Positions 41,353 through 50,818 are shown, counted from the stretch's first letter. The stretch is 64,000 nucleotides of DNA from Palsa-504 sp963789225 (GCA_963789225.1 CAWBKD010000046.1:744001-808000); one strand, 5' to 3'. Notes: generated from the letters alone by a model not told the origin. Program-made: numbers and translations.

Positions 41353-42591
41353 GTGACTACCGCCTATCACGAATGGGGCCGGGTAGACGTCGACGGGACG
41401 GTCTATGTCCGTACCGCCGACGGCGAGCGGGTGATCGGCTCCTGGCAGGCGGGAAGCCCGGAGGAGGCGCTGGCCTTCTACCAGCGTAAGTACGAGGCGC
41501 TCGAGACCGAGGTGGTCCTGCTCGAGCAGCGCATCGCCGCCACCGACATGCCCCCCGCGCAGGCCGCCGCCACGGTCCAGCGCCTGGTCGTGAGCATCAC
41601 CGGAGCCAACGCGCTCGGCGATCTGGACGGGCTGCGGGCCCGCCTGGAGCGGCTGACCGAGGACGTCGGGCAGCGCCGCGAAGAGGCCAGAGCAGCCCGG
41701 GAGAACGCGCGCGTTCAGGCCAGGGACATCAAGGAGCGGATCGTCGCCGAGGCCGAGCAGATCGCCGCCGAGGCGACGCACTGGAAGAGCAGCGGCGAGC
41801 GGATGCGCGAGCTGCTTGAGGAGTGGAAGGCGGCCCCGCACGCCGAGCGGGCCGCCGAGGCCGCCCTGTGGAAGCGCCTGTCCGCGGCCAGGAACGCGTT
41901 CACCAAGCGGCGCAAGGCCTACTTCGCCACCCTGGAGGCTGAGCGGGAGGACGTCAAGGCGCGTAAGGAGAAGCTGGTCGCCGACGCCGAGGCGCTGTCC
42001 TCCTCCACCGACTGGGGCCCGACCACCAGCGCGTTCCGCCAGCTGATGAGCCAGTGGAAGGCGGCCGGGCGGGCGGACAAGGACACCGAGGCCGAGCTGT
42101 GGAAGCGGTTCAGGGGAGCCCAGGACAAGTTCTTCAACGCCCGCTCGGAGGTGTTCTCGGCCAAGGACGCGGCGCTCCGCGACCACGCGGAGGCCAAGCA
42201 GCAGCTTCTGGACTCGGCTCAGGCGCTGCTGCCGGTCACCGACATCCGGGCCGCCAAGTCCGCGCTGCGCGGCATCCAGGAGCGCTGGGAGCAGATCGGC
42301 GCGGTGCCGCGGGACGCGCGCGAGCACCTGGAGTCGGGGCTGCGCCGGGTTGAGGAGGCAGTCCGCAAGGCCGAGGAGACCCAGTGGCGCAGGTCGAACC
42401 CGGAGGCGCTGGCCCGGGCCGAGGGGACGGTGGCCCAGCTCCGGTCGACCATCGGCCAGCTCGAGGCCCAGCTGGCCAGCGCGCAGGAGCGAGGCGACGC
42501 GAGCGCCGTGCGCAGCGCGGAGGAAGCGCTGACGGCCCGCCGCGCCTGGCTCGAAGAGGCCGAGCACACGCTGGCGGAGTTCAGCGGTTAG
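41353..42591 (+). CDS. DUF349 domain protein
   Basis: 412 aa, mostly helical coiled-coil. Three or more DUF349 repeats of about 75 residues are present, seen as W(K)..(G)R.(D).E..LW.RF..A.(N)..F..R motifs: LLEEWKAAPHAERAAEAALWKRLSAARNAF, LMSQWKAAGRADKDTEAELWKRFRGAQDKF and QERWEQIGAVPRDAREHLESGLRR. GTG 41353 follows AGGAGG by 6 nt. The family is unknown in function and usually sits next to relA/ppiA in actinobacteria, as here. Its stop overlaps the relA stop. Confidence 0.9.
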   Translation: MTTAYHEWGRVDVDGTVYVRTADGERVIGSWQAGSPEEALAFYQRKYEALETEVVLLEQRIAATDMPPAQAAATVQRLVVSITGANALGDLDGLRARLERLTEDVGQRREEARAARENARVQARDIKERIVAEAEQIAAEATHWKSSGERMRELLEEWKAAPHAERAAEAALWKRLSAARNAFTKRRKAYFATLEAEREDVKARKEKLVADAEALSSSTDWGPTTSAFRQLMSQWKAAGRADKDTEAELWKRFRGAQDKFFNARSEVFSAKDAALRDHAEAKQQLLDSAQALLPVTDIRAAKSALRGIQERWEQIGAVPRDAREHLESGLRRVEEAVRKAEETQWRRSNPEALARAEGTVAQLRSTIGQLEAQLASAQERGDASAVRSAEEALTARRAWLEEAEHTLAEFSG

Positions 42592-45074
42592 CTGGTGACG
42601 CGGTAGACGTCGTAGACGCCGTCGATCGCGCGGACGGCGCGGAGCACGTGACCTAGGTGCTTGGGGTCGCCCATCTCGAACGTGAAGCGGCTGACCGCCA
42701 CCCGGTCCCGGCTCGTGGTGACGTTCGCGGCCAGGATGTTGACGTGGTGGTCCGATAGCACCCTGGTGACGTCGGAGAGCAGGTGCGTCCGGTCGAGCGC
42801 CTCCACCTGGATCCCTACCAGGAACACCGACCCCTCGCTGGGGGCCCAGTGCACGTCGACCATCCGCTCCCGCTGGGTGTCGTTCAGGTGGGCCAGGTTC
42901 GTGCAGTCCGCCCGGTGCACCGACACGCCGTGGCCGTGGGTGACGAACCCGGTGATCTGGTCCCCAGGCACCGGCGTGCAGCACCGCGACAGGCGGACCC
43001 AGACGTCGGGCGCGCCTGTGACCACGACACCGGAATCCGCGAGCGCCCGGGGCTGCGGCGCCTTGGACGGCAGCGTGGCCTCGGCGATGTCCTCCTGGGC
43101 GCCCGCCAGCCCGCCGATCGACCTGACCAGCTTCTCGACCACCGACTGGGCGCTGACCCGGCCCTCGCCGACCGCCGCGTACAGCCCTGACACGTCCGGG
43201 TAGTGCAGGTCACGGGCCAGGTTGAGCAGCGTGTCGGCGGTCGCGAGCCGCTGCAGGGGTAGCCCTTGCTTCCGCATGGCCTTCGCGATCTGGTCCTTGC
43301 CCGCCTCAACCGCGGCTTCCCTGCGCTCCTTGGAAAACCACTGCCGGATCTTGTTCCGCGCGCGGGGGCTCTGGACGAACTTGAGCCAGTCCCGGCTCGG
43401 CCCAGTCTCGGCGGTCTTGGCGGTGAGGATCTCCACGGTGTCGCCGTTGCCGAGCGCGGAGTCCAGCGGCACCAGGCGGCCGTTGACCTTCGCGCCGATC
43501 GTCCGGTGCCCGACATCGGTGTGGATGGCGTACGCGAAGTCCACCGGGGTCGCGCCCTGCGGCAGCGGGATCACGTCGCCGCGCGGGGTGAACACGTAGA
43601 CCTCGGCGGCGGCCAGGTCGAAGCGGAGTGACTCGAGGAACTCGGCCGGGTCCTCGGTCTCCCGCTGCCAGTCGACCAGCTGCCGCAGCCACGCCATCTC
43701 CTCGGTGTCGTCCTTGGCGTCCTTGGCCCGGCCGCCGAAGGCGGCTTCCTCCTTGTACTTCCAGTGCGCCGCGACCCCGTATTCCGACCGCTGGTGCATG
43801 CGCCAGGTGCGGATCTGCAGCTCCACCGGCTTGCCGTCCGGGCCGATGACCGTGGTGTGCAGCGACTGGTACATGTTGAACTTCGGCATCGCGATGTAGT
43901 CCTTGAACCGCCCGGGGACGGGGTTCCACCGCGCGTGCAGGGTCCCCAGCGCCGCGTAGCAGTCGCGGACAGAATCGACCAGGACCCGGATGCCCATCAG
44001 GTCGTAGATCTCGTCGAAGCCGACGTCCCTGGCGATCATCTTCTGGTAGATCGAGTAATAGTGCTTCGGCCGGCCGGTGACCCTCGCCTTGATCTTGGCG
44101 TCGTCCAGGTCGCGGCGGACGTCCTCGATCACTTCCTGCAGGAAGGCCTCCCGCCGTGGTGCCCGGCTGGAGACCAGCCGGACGATCTCGTCGAAGCGCT
44201 TTGGGTACAGCGTCGCGAAGGCGAGGTCCTCCAGCTCCCATTTCACCGTGTTCATGCCGAGCCGGTGCGCGAGCGGGGCGTAGATCTCCAGGACCTCCCG
44301 GGACTTGCGCTCCTGCTTCTCGCGCGCCAGGTAGCGCAGCGTCCGCATGTTGTGCAGCCGGTCGGCGAGCTTGATCACCAGCACGCGGATATCGCGGGAC
44401 ATGGCGACCACCATCTTGCGGACGGTCTCTGCCTCGGTTGACTCGCCGTACTTGACCTTATCGAGCTTGGTAACGCCGTCCACGAGCGCGCAAACGTCTT
44501 CGCCGAAGTCGGCGCGCAGCTGGATCAGCGTGTAGGGGGTGTCCTCGATCGTGTCGTGCAGCAGCGCGGCGCAGATCGTCTGGCTGGGCATGCCGAGCTC
44601 GGCCAGGATCGTGGCCACCGCCAGCGGGTGGGTGATGTACGGGTCGCCGCTCAGCCGCTTCTGATCCTTGTGCCATTGGGCCGCGGTCTCGTAGGCCCGC
44701 TCGATCATGCGGACGTCGGTCTTGGGGTGCGTCGCGCGCACGGTCTTGATCAGCGGCTCGAGCACCGGGTTGATCGTCGTGCCGCGCTGCGCCCCGAGCC
44801 GGGCCAGCCGGCGGCGTACGCCAACGCCGGACGCCGCAACGTCCGCGGCCTGGCCCTGGACCGCCGCGACGGCCGCCCTGGCCCGGCCGGTGGCCCTGGT
44901 CTGGCTCCTGGAGGGTCGGGCGGGAGCCGCATCCTCGGCCGCGGGGCGGCCCGGCACGTCCGCCGGTGCTGCCTCGGCCTGTTCCGCATCAGCTACGGGG
45001 TCGGGACCCCGTGGCGCGTCCACCCGGGCAGCATCAGCAGCTTTCGTGCCGGTCGTGATGACATCACCGGCCAC
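42588..45074 (-). CDS. relA: Bifunctional (p)ppGpp synthetase/hydrolase (RSH)
   Basis: 828 aa. An unusual 105-residue Ala/Pro-rich N-terminus precedes the HD domain (AALLHDTIEDT, hydrolase intact). The synthetase domain has RVTGRPKHYYSIYQKM and the RXKD motif (GRFKDYIAMPKFNMYQSLHT) typical of bifunctional enzymes. TGS (ITPR-like, VFTPRGDVIPLPQGATPVDFAYAIHT), zinc-finger-like and ACT domains follow; ACT ends the protein. It degrades and makes the alarmone in response to amino-acid starvation. GTG 45074 has GAGGAG 5 nt upstream. apt and the sec genes lie upstream; the apt-relA gap is 137 nt. Confidence 0.95.
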   Translation of the reverse strand: MAGDVITTGTKAADAARVDAPRGPDPVADAEQAEAAPADVPGRPAAEDAAPARPSRSQTRATGRARAAVAAVQGQAADVAASGVGVRRRLARLGAQRGTTINPVLEPLIKTVRATHPKTDVRMIERAYETAAQWHKDQKRLSGDPYITHPLAVATILAELGMPSQTICAALLHDTIEDTPYTLIQLRADFGEDVCALVDGVTKLDKVKYGESTEAETVRKMVVAMSRDIRVLVIKLADRLHNMRTLRYLAREKQERKSREVLEIYAPLAHRLGMNTVKWELEDLAFATLYPKRFDEIVRLVSSRAPRREAFLQEVIEDVRRDLDDAKIKARVTGRPKHYYSIYQKMIARDVGFDEIYDLMGIRVLVDSVRDCYAALGTLHARWNPVPGRFKDYIAMPKFNMYQSLHTTVIGPDGKPVELQIRTWRMHQRSEYGVAAHWKYKEEAAFGGRAKDAKDDTEEMAWLRQLVDWQRETEDPAEFLESLRFDLAAAEVYVFTPRGDVIPLPQGATPVDFAYAIHTDVGHRTIGAKVNGRLVPLDSALGNGDTVEILTAKTAETGPSRDWLKFVQSPRARNKIRQWFSKERREAAVEAGKDQIAKAMRKQGLPLQRLATADTLLNLARDLHYPDVSGLYAAVGEGRVSAQSVVEKLVRSIGGLAGAQEDIAEATLPSKAPQPRALADSGVVVTGAPDVWVRLSRCCTPVPGDQITGFVTHGHGVSVHRADCTNLAHLNDTQRERMVDVHWAPSEGSVFLVGIQVEALDRTHLLSDVTRVLSDHHVNILAANVTTSRDRVAVSRFTFEMGDPKHLGHVLRAVRAIDGVYDVYRVTS

Positions 45075-45246
45075 TCGCGCTCCTCACACCTGCCAAGCCA
45101 CCAGTGTACTTGGAGCAATGCAACGCCAGATGGCAGGCGTGTGATTCCCGGCGGGATTTCACGCGACGAACTTGCGGCCCGACGGTGAGCGGGGCGCTGA
45201 CCGGAGGTCGGCTAAACGGTGAGGAGGGCGCTGACCGGGAGGTCGG
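45075..45246 (-). repeat. Partial duplication of the apt 3' end and relA leader
   Basis: CGGTGAGCGGGGCGCTGACC (45184-45203) nearly repeats CGGTGAGGAGGGCGCTGACC (45218-45237), which is the end of apt. TACACT (minus strand, plus 45103-45108) could be a relA -10. Otherwise I see nothing in this 137-nt gap. Confidence 0.45.
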
Positions 45247-45736
45247 CGAGCCGGGCACGGCCGCCTAGGAAGGACAGCTCGAGCAGCACGGCGATGCCCG
45301 CCACGGTGGCGCCGGACCGCTGCACCAGATCGGCCGTGGCGCGCGCGGTGCCGCCGGTGGCGAGCACGTCGTCGATGACCAGGACCCGGTCCGAGGGGGT
45401 CAAGGCGTCGGTGTGGACCTCGATCGTCGCGGTGCCGTACTCAAGCTCATAGTCCTGCGCGTACGTCGGGCCGGGCAGCTTGCCCTTCTTCCTGATCGGG
45501 ACGAAGCCCGCGCGCAGGCACATGGCCACCGGCGCGGCGAGGATGAAGCCGCGCGCCTCGATGCCCGCCACCTTGTCCACCGGCCCGTACACCCCGGCCA
45601 GCGCGTCGATGACCGCGGCGAACGCGGGACCGTCGGCCAGCAGCGGGGTGAAGTCCTTGAAGATCACGCCCGGCTGCGGATAGTCCGGGATGTCCCGGAT
45701 CCGGGTCGTGATGAGCTGGGCCAGGTCCTCGCTCAG
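45212..45736 (-). CDS. apt: Adenine phosphoribosyltransferase, with an apparent CTG start
   Basis: 174 aa from CTG 45736; 151 aa if it starts at the in-frame GTG 45667. The longer reading adds LSEDLAQLITTRIRDIPDYP, of which RDIPDYPQPGVIFKDFTPLL is the family's N-terminal motif, and gives the usual length. An in-frame TAA lies 15 nt upstream of the CTG, with no ATG, GTG or TTG between it and the conserved motif. CTG and the secF TGA overlap as CTGA, and AGAGGAAGCG precedes it. The PRPP motif is VLVIDDVLATGGTA and the catalytic loop Glu is in AGIEARGFILAAPV. Makes AMP from adenine and PRPP. Confidence 0.9.
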   Translation of the reverse strand: MSEDLAQLITTRIRDIPDYPQPGVIFKDFTPLLADGPAFAAVIDALAGVYGPVDKVAGIEARGFILAAPVAMCLRAGFVPIRKKGKLPGPTYAQDYELEYGTATIEVHTDALTPSDRVLVIDDVLATGGTARATADLVQRSGATVAGIAVLLELSFLGGRARLADLPVSALLTV

Positions 45737-46995
45737 CGTCGCTTCCTCTTACCGGCCGGGCGGTGGCGCGTCGGGCTGCCGCCGCGGCGCGGCTGCTGCC
45801 GCGGGCCCGGGCGGGCCGTTCCCGGCGTGCCGCGCGCGGCCGTCACCCGGGACGGCGTGGTGGTCAGCTCGTCGGTGGCAGGCTCGGTGTCGTCGGCGTA
45901 CTGCTCGATGTCGTCCGTCTCGTCGTCGGTCACTGGCGCCGACGGGGCCAGGGCGGCAGCCCGGCTAGCCGGCAGGGGCTTCGCGGTCGCGGTCGCGCGC
46001 TTGGCGGCGGCCCGGCCGCCGGCGGCACGGACGCTCACGCGCTTGGCCAGCTGCTGGTACTGCGGCTCCCGCTCCTTCAGGTCGGCCAGGACCGGCGTCG
46101 CGATGAAGATCGAGGAGTACGTGCCGGACAGCATGCCGACGAAGAGCACCAGGGCCAGGTCCTTCAGCTCGCCGGCGCCGAGCAGGCCGCCGCCGACGAA
46201 CAAGATGGCGGCTACGGGCAGCAGCGCGATCACGGACGTGTTGATGGACCTGACCAGCGTCTGGTTCAGGGCCAGGTTCGCGGCCTGGCTGTACGTGCTC
46301 CTGGCCCCGCCGAGCAGGCCGGCGGTATTCTCACGGACCTTGTCGAAGACGACCACGGTGTCGTACAGCGAATAGCCGAGGATGGTCAGCAGGCCGATGA
46401 CGGTCGCGGGGCTGACCTGGAACCCGGTCAGCGCGTACACGCCCGTGGCGATGACCAGGTCGTGGATCAGGGCCACGAAGGCCGCCACCGCCATCTTCCA
46501 CTCGAAGGCGATCGACAGGTACAGCACGATCACGATCAGGAACGTGATCAGGGCCTGCACCGCCTTGGTGGTGATCGTGCTGCCCCAGCTCGGGCCGACG
46601 AACGTGGTGCTGATCTTGCTCCCGCTGACGCTGAGCTGGCTCTCCAGCGAGCTCTCGACCTGGAGGGTCTGGCTGCTGGTCAGCGACTTGGTCTGCACCT
46701 GCCATTCCTTGCCGTTCAGGCCGCTGAGTGACTGGACGACCGCGCCGCTCACGCCCGCGTGCGTGACCGCATCCTGGACCTCGGTGACCGTCTGCGAGGC
46801 CGACGCGGGGAACTGGAACAGCGCGCCGCCCTTGAAGTCGACGCTGAAGTCCAGGCCGTGGACGAACAGCGCCACGATGCTGATCAGCAGGATCGCCCCG
46901 GACATCGTGTACCATCGCCGCTTCCGGCCGACGAAGTCGTAGGACACCTCGCCGCGGTAGAGCTTGCCGGGGAGCTGGCTGATCCGTGACATCAC
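45733..46995 (-). CDS. secF: Protein translocase subunit SecF
   Basis: 420 aa. Six-helix RND-type membrane protein that, with SecD, helps complete protein export using the proton gradient. Opening FSVDFKGGALFQF, domain P1 residues 60-150, then D-rich core VALIHDLVIATGVYALTGF, GLLTILGYSLYDTVVVFDKVRENT and GLLGAGELKDLALVLFVGMLSGTYSS, the usual SecF signatures. A long, low-complexity cytosolic tail (about 110 residues, ends KRKRR) follows. It starts in an overlap with the secD stop (4 nt) and its stop overlaps apt. Confidence 0.95.
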   Translation of the reverse strand: MMSRISQLPGKLYRGEVSYDFVGRKRRWYTMSGAILLISIVALFVHGLDFSVDFKGGALFQFPASASQTVTEVQDAVTHAGVSGAVVQSLSGLNGKEWQVQTKSLTSSQTLQVESSLESQLSVSGSKISTTFVGPSWGSTITTKAVQALITFLIVIVLYLSIAFEWKMAVAAFVALIHDLVIATGVYALTGFQVSPATVIGLLTILGYSLYDTVVVFDKVRENTAGLLGGARSTYSQAANLALNQTLVRSINTSVIALLPVAAILFVGGGLLGAGELKDLALVLFVGMLSGTYSSIFIATPVLADLKEREPQYQQLAKRVSVRAAGGRAAAKRATATAKPLPASRAAALAPSAPVTDDETDDIEQYADDTEPATDELTTTPSRVTAARGTPGTARPGPRQQPRRGGSPTRHRPAGKRKRR

Positions 46996-48917
46996 GCCTC
47001 CCCGGAGTTTCGTGACGAGGTACCGCGCGGCCCGGCATCCGGCCGCCGCCTGACCGGTTCGCGGCGGACCGAGGATCGCCAGGGGGCGCGGGCGCCGAGC
47101 CGGGCCGGATCAAGGCCGGACATCGGGTGACCGTTGCCGTAGAAACTGGTCCGGGCGAGCAGGGTCACCATCGGCTTGGTGAACAAGAACACGACCACCA
47201 CGTCGATGATCGTGGTCAGGCCGAGGGTGTAGGCGAAGCCCTTGACCTCGCCGATGGAGAAGTAGTACAGGAGTACCGCCGCCAGGAACGACACGGTGTC
47301 GGACACCAGGATGGTGCGCCTGGCGCGCTTCCAGCCGGCCTCCACGGCCGGGCGCAGCGCTTTGCCCTCGCGCACCTCATCGCGCAATCGTTCGAAGAAC
47401 ACGACGAAGGAATCGGCGGTGATACCGATCGCCACGATCAGGCCCGCGATGCCGGCCAGGTCCAGCGTAAAGCTCTGGTACCTGGTGAGCAGCATGACTG
47501 AGAGCATGGCCAGACACGCGGCGATGATCAGGCTGGAGACTGACACGATGCCGAGGCCGCGGTAGTACAGGAACGAGTAGATCACGACGAGCGCCAGCCC
47601 GATCGCGGCCGCGATCAGCCCGCCGTCAAGCTGGGCCCGGCCGAGCGCCGCCGACACCGAGTCCTCGGACAGGATCTTGAAGTTCAGCGGGAGCGACCCG
47701 TACTTCAGCACGTTCTGCAGCTGGGTCGCGCTGGCCTGGGTGAAGTTACCTTGGATCTGGGAGTTGCCGCCCGGGATGGGGCTGATGATCTCCGGCGCCG
47801 TGACGACGTTACCGTCGAGGACGATCGCGACGGTGTCCAGCCAGTAGTCATCGGTGGACGAGTTGTCGCCGCCTGCGGTGTAGTACTTGTTGTACAGGTC
47901 CGACGTCAGGGTGCCGTACGCGGCGGCGCCCCCGCTCTTGAGGTTCAGCTCGACGATCCACTCGTTGCTGGTCGTGGATAGCTCGGCGATGGCGTTGCTG
48001 ACCTGGGTGCCCTGGATCTTGGCCACGTTCAGCGCGTACTTGTCGCCGCTGCTGTCACAGGCGACGATCTGGGCGTTCGGGTTGTCGTAGGCCTCGGCGT
48101 TGGTGTAGCCGACCTGGGTCTTCCACTGCGTCGTATCGTTGGGCTTGCAGACCAGCTTGTTGAACAGCGCGAGCACCTTGGGCTGCACCAGGCTCGCGTC
48201 GCCGAGCGCGGTGCTGCTGGTCGAGGACGTGGCGCTCGGGCTCGGGCTCGGGCTCGCCGAGGCCGAGGCGCTGGCCGTGGCCGTGGCGCTGGCCGAGGCC
48301 GAGGCCCGCGGCGAGGCGGTACCGCTCGCGGCGGGACTGGCGCTGGCCTGAACGATCTTGGCGGAAGTGCTCGCCGTCGCCGTGGCGCCGGGGGTGGCGG
48401 AGGGATGGGCCGACGGGCTCGCGGTGGCGGAGGAACTCGCGGAGGCCGAAGGAGTGGCGGTCGGCGACGCCGACGGTGACGCGCTCGCCGATGACGTGGT
48501 GCCTGTGTACTCCTGGAAGAGCAGCGTCTGCCTGAACATCAGCAGGGCGGTCTCGCTGACCAGGTTCGCCGTCTGCTGGACGGTCTTGCCCGGTACCGAC
48601 ACGTTCAGGATGTTGGCGCCCTCGGTCTGCACCTGGGCACCGGTGTTACCTGTGCCGTTCACCCGGGCCAGGATGATGGAGATGGCCTCCTGCATGTCAC
48701 CGTTGGTCGGGAGGCCGCCGCTCAGGGTGGTCGCCTTCATGCTCAGCTCGGTGCCGCTGGACAGGTCGAGCCCAAGGCCGATCCTGAAGTCCTTGTGCCA
48801 TTGGCCGGGGCTGAACAGGTTACTCCCCAAGAGGCTCACCAGCATGATCACGATGAGCGCGACGAGAACCGCGAGCGCCCGTCCCGGGTGCGGGACGGTC
48901 TTCGTTGGGGGTGCCAC
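46992..48917 (-). CDS. secD: Protein translocase subunit SecD with Ala/Ser-rich insertion
   Basis: 641 aa. First helix ALAVLVALIVIMLVSLLGSNLF, then DFRIGLGLDLSSGTELSM; C-terminal half with GLIAAAIGLALVVIYSFLYYRGLGIVSV, AGLIVAIGITADSFVVFFERLRDEVREG and GEVKGFAYTLGLTTIIDVVVVFLFTKP. Residues about 137-232, in the large extracytoplasmic P1 region, are an unusual Ser/Ala/Thr/Pro repeat (SASASPSASPTATPSASASS and similar). Standard SecD lacks this length of it. It ends with a 4-nt overlap with secF. Export complex with secF and yajC. Confidence 0.93.
   Translation of the reverse strand: MAPPTKTVPHPGRALAVLVALIVIMLVSLLGSNLFSPGQWHKDFRIGLGLDLSSGTELSMKATTLSGGLPTNGDMQEAISIILARVNGTGNTGAQVQTEGANILNVSVPGKTVQQTANLVSETALLMFRQTLLFQEYTGTTSSASASPSASPTATPSASASSSATASPSAHPSATPGATATASTSAKIVQASASPAASGTASPRASASASATATASASASASPSPSPSATSSTSSTALGDASLVQPKVLALFNKLVCKPNDTTQWKTQVGYTNAEAYDNPNAQIVACDSSGDKYALNVAKIQGTQVSNAIAELSTTSNEWIVELNLKSGGAAAYGTLTSDLYNKYYTAGGDNSSTDDYWLDTVAIVLDGNVVTAPEIISPIPGGNSQIQGNFTQASATQLQNVLKYGSLPLNFKILSEDSVSAALGRAQLDGGLIAAAIGLALVVIYSFLYYRGLGIVSVSSLIIAACLAMLSVMLLTRYQSFTLDLAGIAGLIVAIGITADSFVVFFERLRDEVREGKALRPAVEAGWKRARRTILVSDTVSFLAAVLLYYFSIGEVKGFAYTLGLTTIIDVVVVFLFTKPMVTLLARTSFYGNGHPMSGLDPARLGARAPWRSSVRREPVRRRPDAGPRGTSSRNSGEA
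48214..48507 (-). repeat. Low-complexity Ala/Ser/Pro/Thr repeat in secD
   Basis: About 290 nt of short imperfect repeats (GGCGCTGGCCGAGGCC-like on the plus strand), coding the inserted segment in the P1 region of SecD. Prone to length change. Confidence 0.7.
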
Positions 48918-48972
48918 TTGTCCGCCTGTCCTTGATCAGTCGTTACCCGTCGTCCTCACGTCGGGCGAAGGC

Positions 48973-49467
48973 TCAGAACACGTTGTCCTTGTCCGGCGAC
49001 GCCAGGCCGTCGTGCGAGCTGGCCAGGCCATCCTCGGCCGACGTGGTGCTGTCGGTGACCTCGTGGTCGTCCTCGGCTGATGCGTCGCCGTGGTACCCGG
49101 GCTCGTCGTCGTGGTAGCCGGCCTCGTCGTCGGAGACGGGGTCCTCGGCCTCGGGCTCCCCGGGCTCGAGGACCTCCGCGATGGCCTTCTTCATGTAGCG
49201 GATTTCAACGCCCGGCGCGACTTCGAGGACCACGTCGTCGCCGTCGTCCTCGACGACGGTGGCGTACATCCCGCCCACGGTGCGGACCCTGGCTCCGGGC
49301 GTGGCGCCGCTCTTCCTCTGCTGCTGGGCCTGCTGCTGGCGACGGCGCTGCGGCCTGATCATCAGGAAGTAGAAGCCAGCGAAGACGAGCACGATAAGGA
49401 GCAGGAGGGTGGTCGAGCTGCTGCCCTTCTTGGCGGCCGCGTCGGCGGCTGCGATAACAATCCCCAT
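48973..49467 (-). CDS. yajC: Preprotein translocase subunit YajC
   Basis: 164 aa from ATG 49467 (GGAAGGA 10 nt upstream); a longer reading to 49521 is less likely. Single membrane helix (TTLLLLIVLVFAGFYFLMIRP) followed by the YajC domain with ATPGARVRTVGGMYATVVEDD and EIRYMKKAIAEVL. A 60-residue acidic, Ser/Asp/Glu-rich tail is unusual. Auxiliary subunit of SecDF; the first gene of the yajC-secD-secF-apt-relA unit. Confidence 0.92.
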   Translation of the reverse strand: MGIVIAAADAAAKKGSSSTTLLLLIVLVFAGFYFLMIRPQRRRQQQAQQQRKSGATPGARVRTVGGMYATVVEDDGDDVVLEVAPGVEIRYMKKAIAEVLEPGEPEAEDPVSDDEAGYHDDEPGYHGDASAEDDHEVTDSTTSAEDGLASSHDGLASPDKDNVF

Positions 49468-49691
49468 GAGCGGGGCTTCCTTCCGGTTGATTCTGCCTGC
49501 GCGGGTCGCGGCGGTGCCCAACGACCAACTGCCGAAGTTTAGCCGCGCTTTGACCGCGCACCAACAGGCTACGAGGTTTTGCTGGTGATCGTGACTCTAT
49601 CGTTCCGGGGGACAACCCTCGAGGCTCCATACCACCTATCAATGCCATGGGCCAGCCGGAGGTTCCGTGAGCGGGCAGGATTCCCGCGCGA
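49468..49691. other. Gap between yajC and ruvB
   Basis: 224 nt that must hold the yajC promoter on the minus strand and the end of ruvB. No clear promoter, terminator or dyad was recognised. Confidence 0.4.
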
Positions 49692-50818
49692 TTAATCGAA
49701 GAGGGTGGGCAATTCGGCCAGGGACGGCGGGGGCGTCAGGCCGAGGTGTGCCCAGCCGGCCGCGGTCGCTACCCGGCCTCGCGGGGTCCTGGCCAGCAGC
49801 CCGCGCCGGACGAGGAACGGCTCCGCTACCACCTCAACGGTCTCCGCCTCCTCACCGAGCGCCACGGCGAGCGTCGACAGGCCGACCGGTCCGCCGCCGA
49901 ACCTGCGGATCACCGCGTCGAGCACCCCGCGGTCGAGCCGGTCGAGGCCGTAGTCATCCACCTCGTAGATCTCGAGCGCGGTCCGGGCGATGTCCCTGGT
50001 GACCACGCCGTCGGCGCGGACTTCTGCGTAGTCGCGGACCCGTCGCAGCAGGCGGTTCGCGATCCGGGGCGTCCCCCGCGACCTAGTGGACAGCTCGGCC
50101 GCGCCCTCGTCGGTGAGCGTCACCCCGAGCAGGCCCGCGGACCTGCGGATGATCTGCTCAAGCTCGTCGGGCGCGTAGAAATCCAGGTGCGCGGTGAACC
50201 CGAACCTGTCCCGCAGCGGGGCGGGCAGCAGGCCGGCCCGGTGGTCGCGCCGACCAGCGTGAACGGGGCGATCTCCAGGGGGATCGCGGTCGCCCCCGGT
50301 CCCTTCCCGATCACCACGTCGACCCGGAAGTCCTCCATGGCCAGGTACAGCATTTCCTCCGCGGGCCTGGCCACGCGGTGGATCTCGTCGATGAAGACGA
50401 CCTCGCCCTCGCTGAGCGTGGACAGGACCGCGGCCAGGTCACCGGACCGCTCGATCGCCGGGCCGCTGGTGATGCGGAGCGGAGCGCCGAGCTCGGCGGC
50501 CACGATCATCGCGATCGTCGTCTTGCCCAGGCCGGGCGGGCCGGCCAGGAGGACGTGATCCGGCGGCCGGCCGCGGCGCAGGGCGCTCTGCAGGATCAGG
50601 GAGAGCTGCTCGCGCACGCGGGCCTGGCCGGTGAACTCGGCGAGCCGCTTGGGCCGGAGTGCGCCCTCGATCTCGCGCTCGTCCGCGTCCGCCAGCGCGG
50701 ACACCATCCCGGAGCCCCCCTCGCCGGGCGGGCCGCCGTCGTCGCGGTCCAGGTGAGCGCGGCGCGCGGCCAGCTCGGCTTGCTCGGCCCGGGCCAGGGC
50801 GTCGCCATCCCCGTTCAC
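49692..50818 (-). CDS. ruvB: Holliday junction DNA helicase RuvB, apparently split by a frameshift
   Basis: Two overlapping reading frames together give an intact RuvB. The first, from GTG 50818, covers Walker A (LLAGPPGLGKTTIAMIVAAE), Walker B (VVFIDEIHR) and sensor 1 (FTLVGATT), then goes out of frame. The second frame resumes with RAGLLPAPLRDRFGFTAHLDFY and the C-terminal wHTH domain (IANRLLRRVRDYAEV, ending LPTLFD). Restoring one G/C base at plus 50240-50241 (ACCACC-CGGGCC expected) joins them into 375 aa. As ruvB is a key partner of ruvA in branch migration, this may be a sequence error; if real, the enzyme is broken. GTG overlaps the stop of a tandem mini-ORF. Confidence 0.9.
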
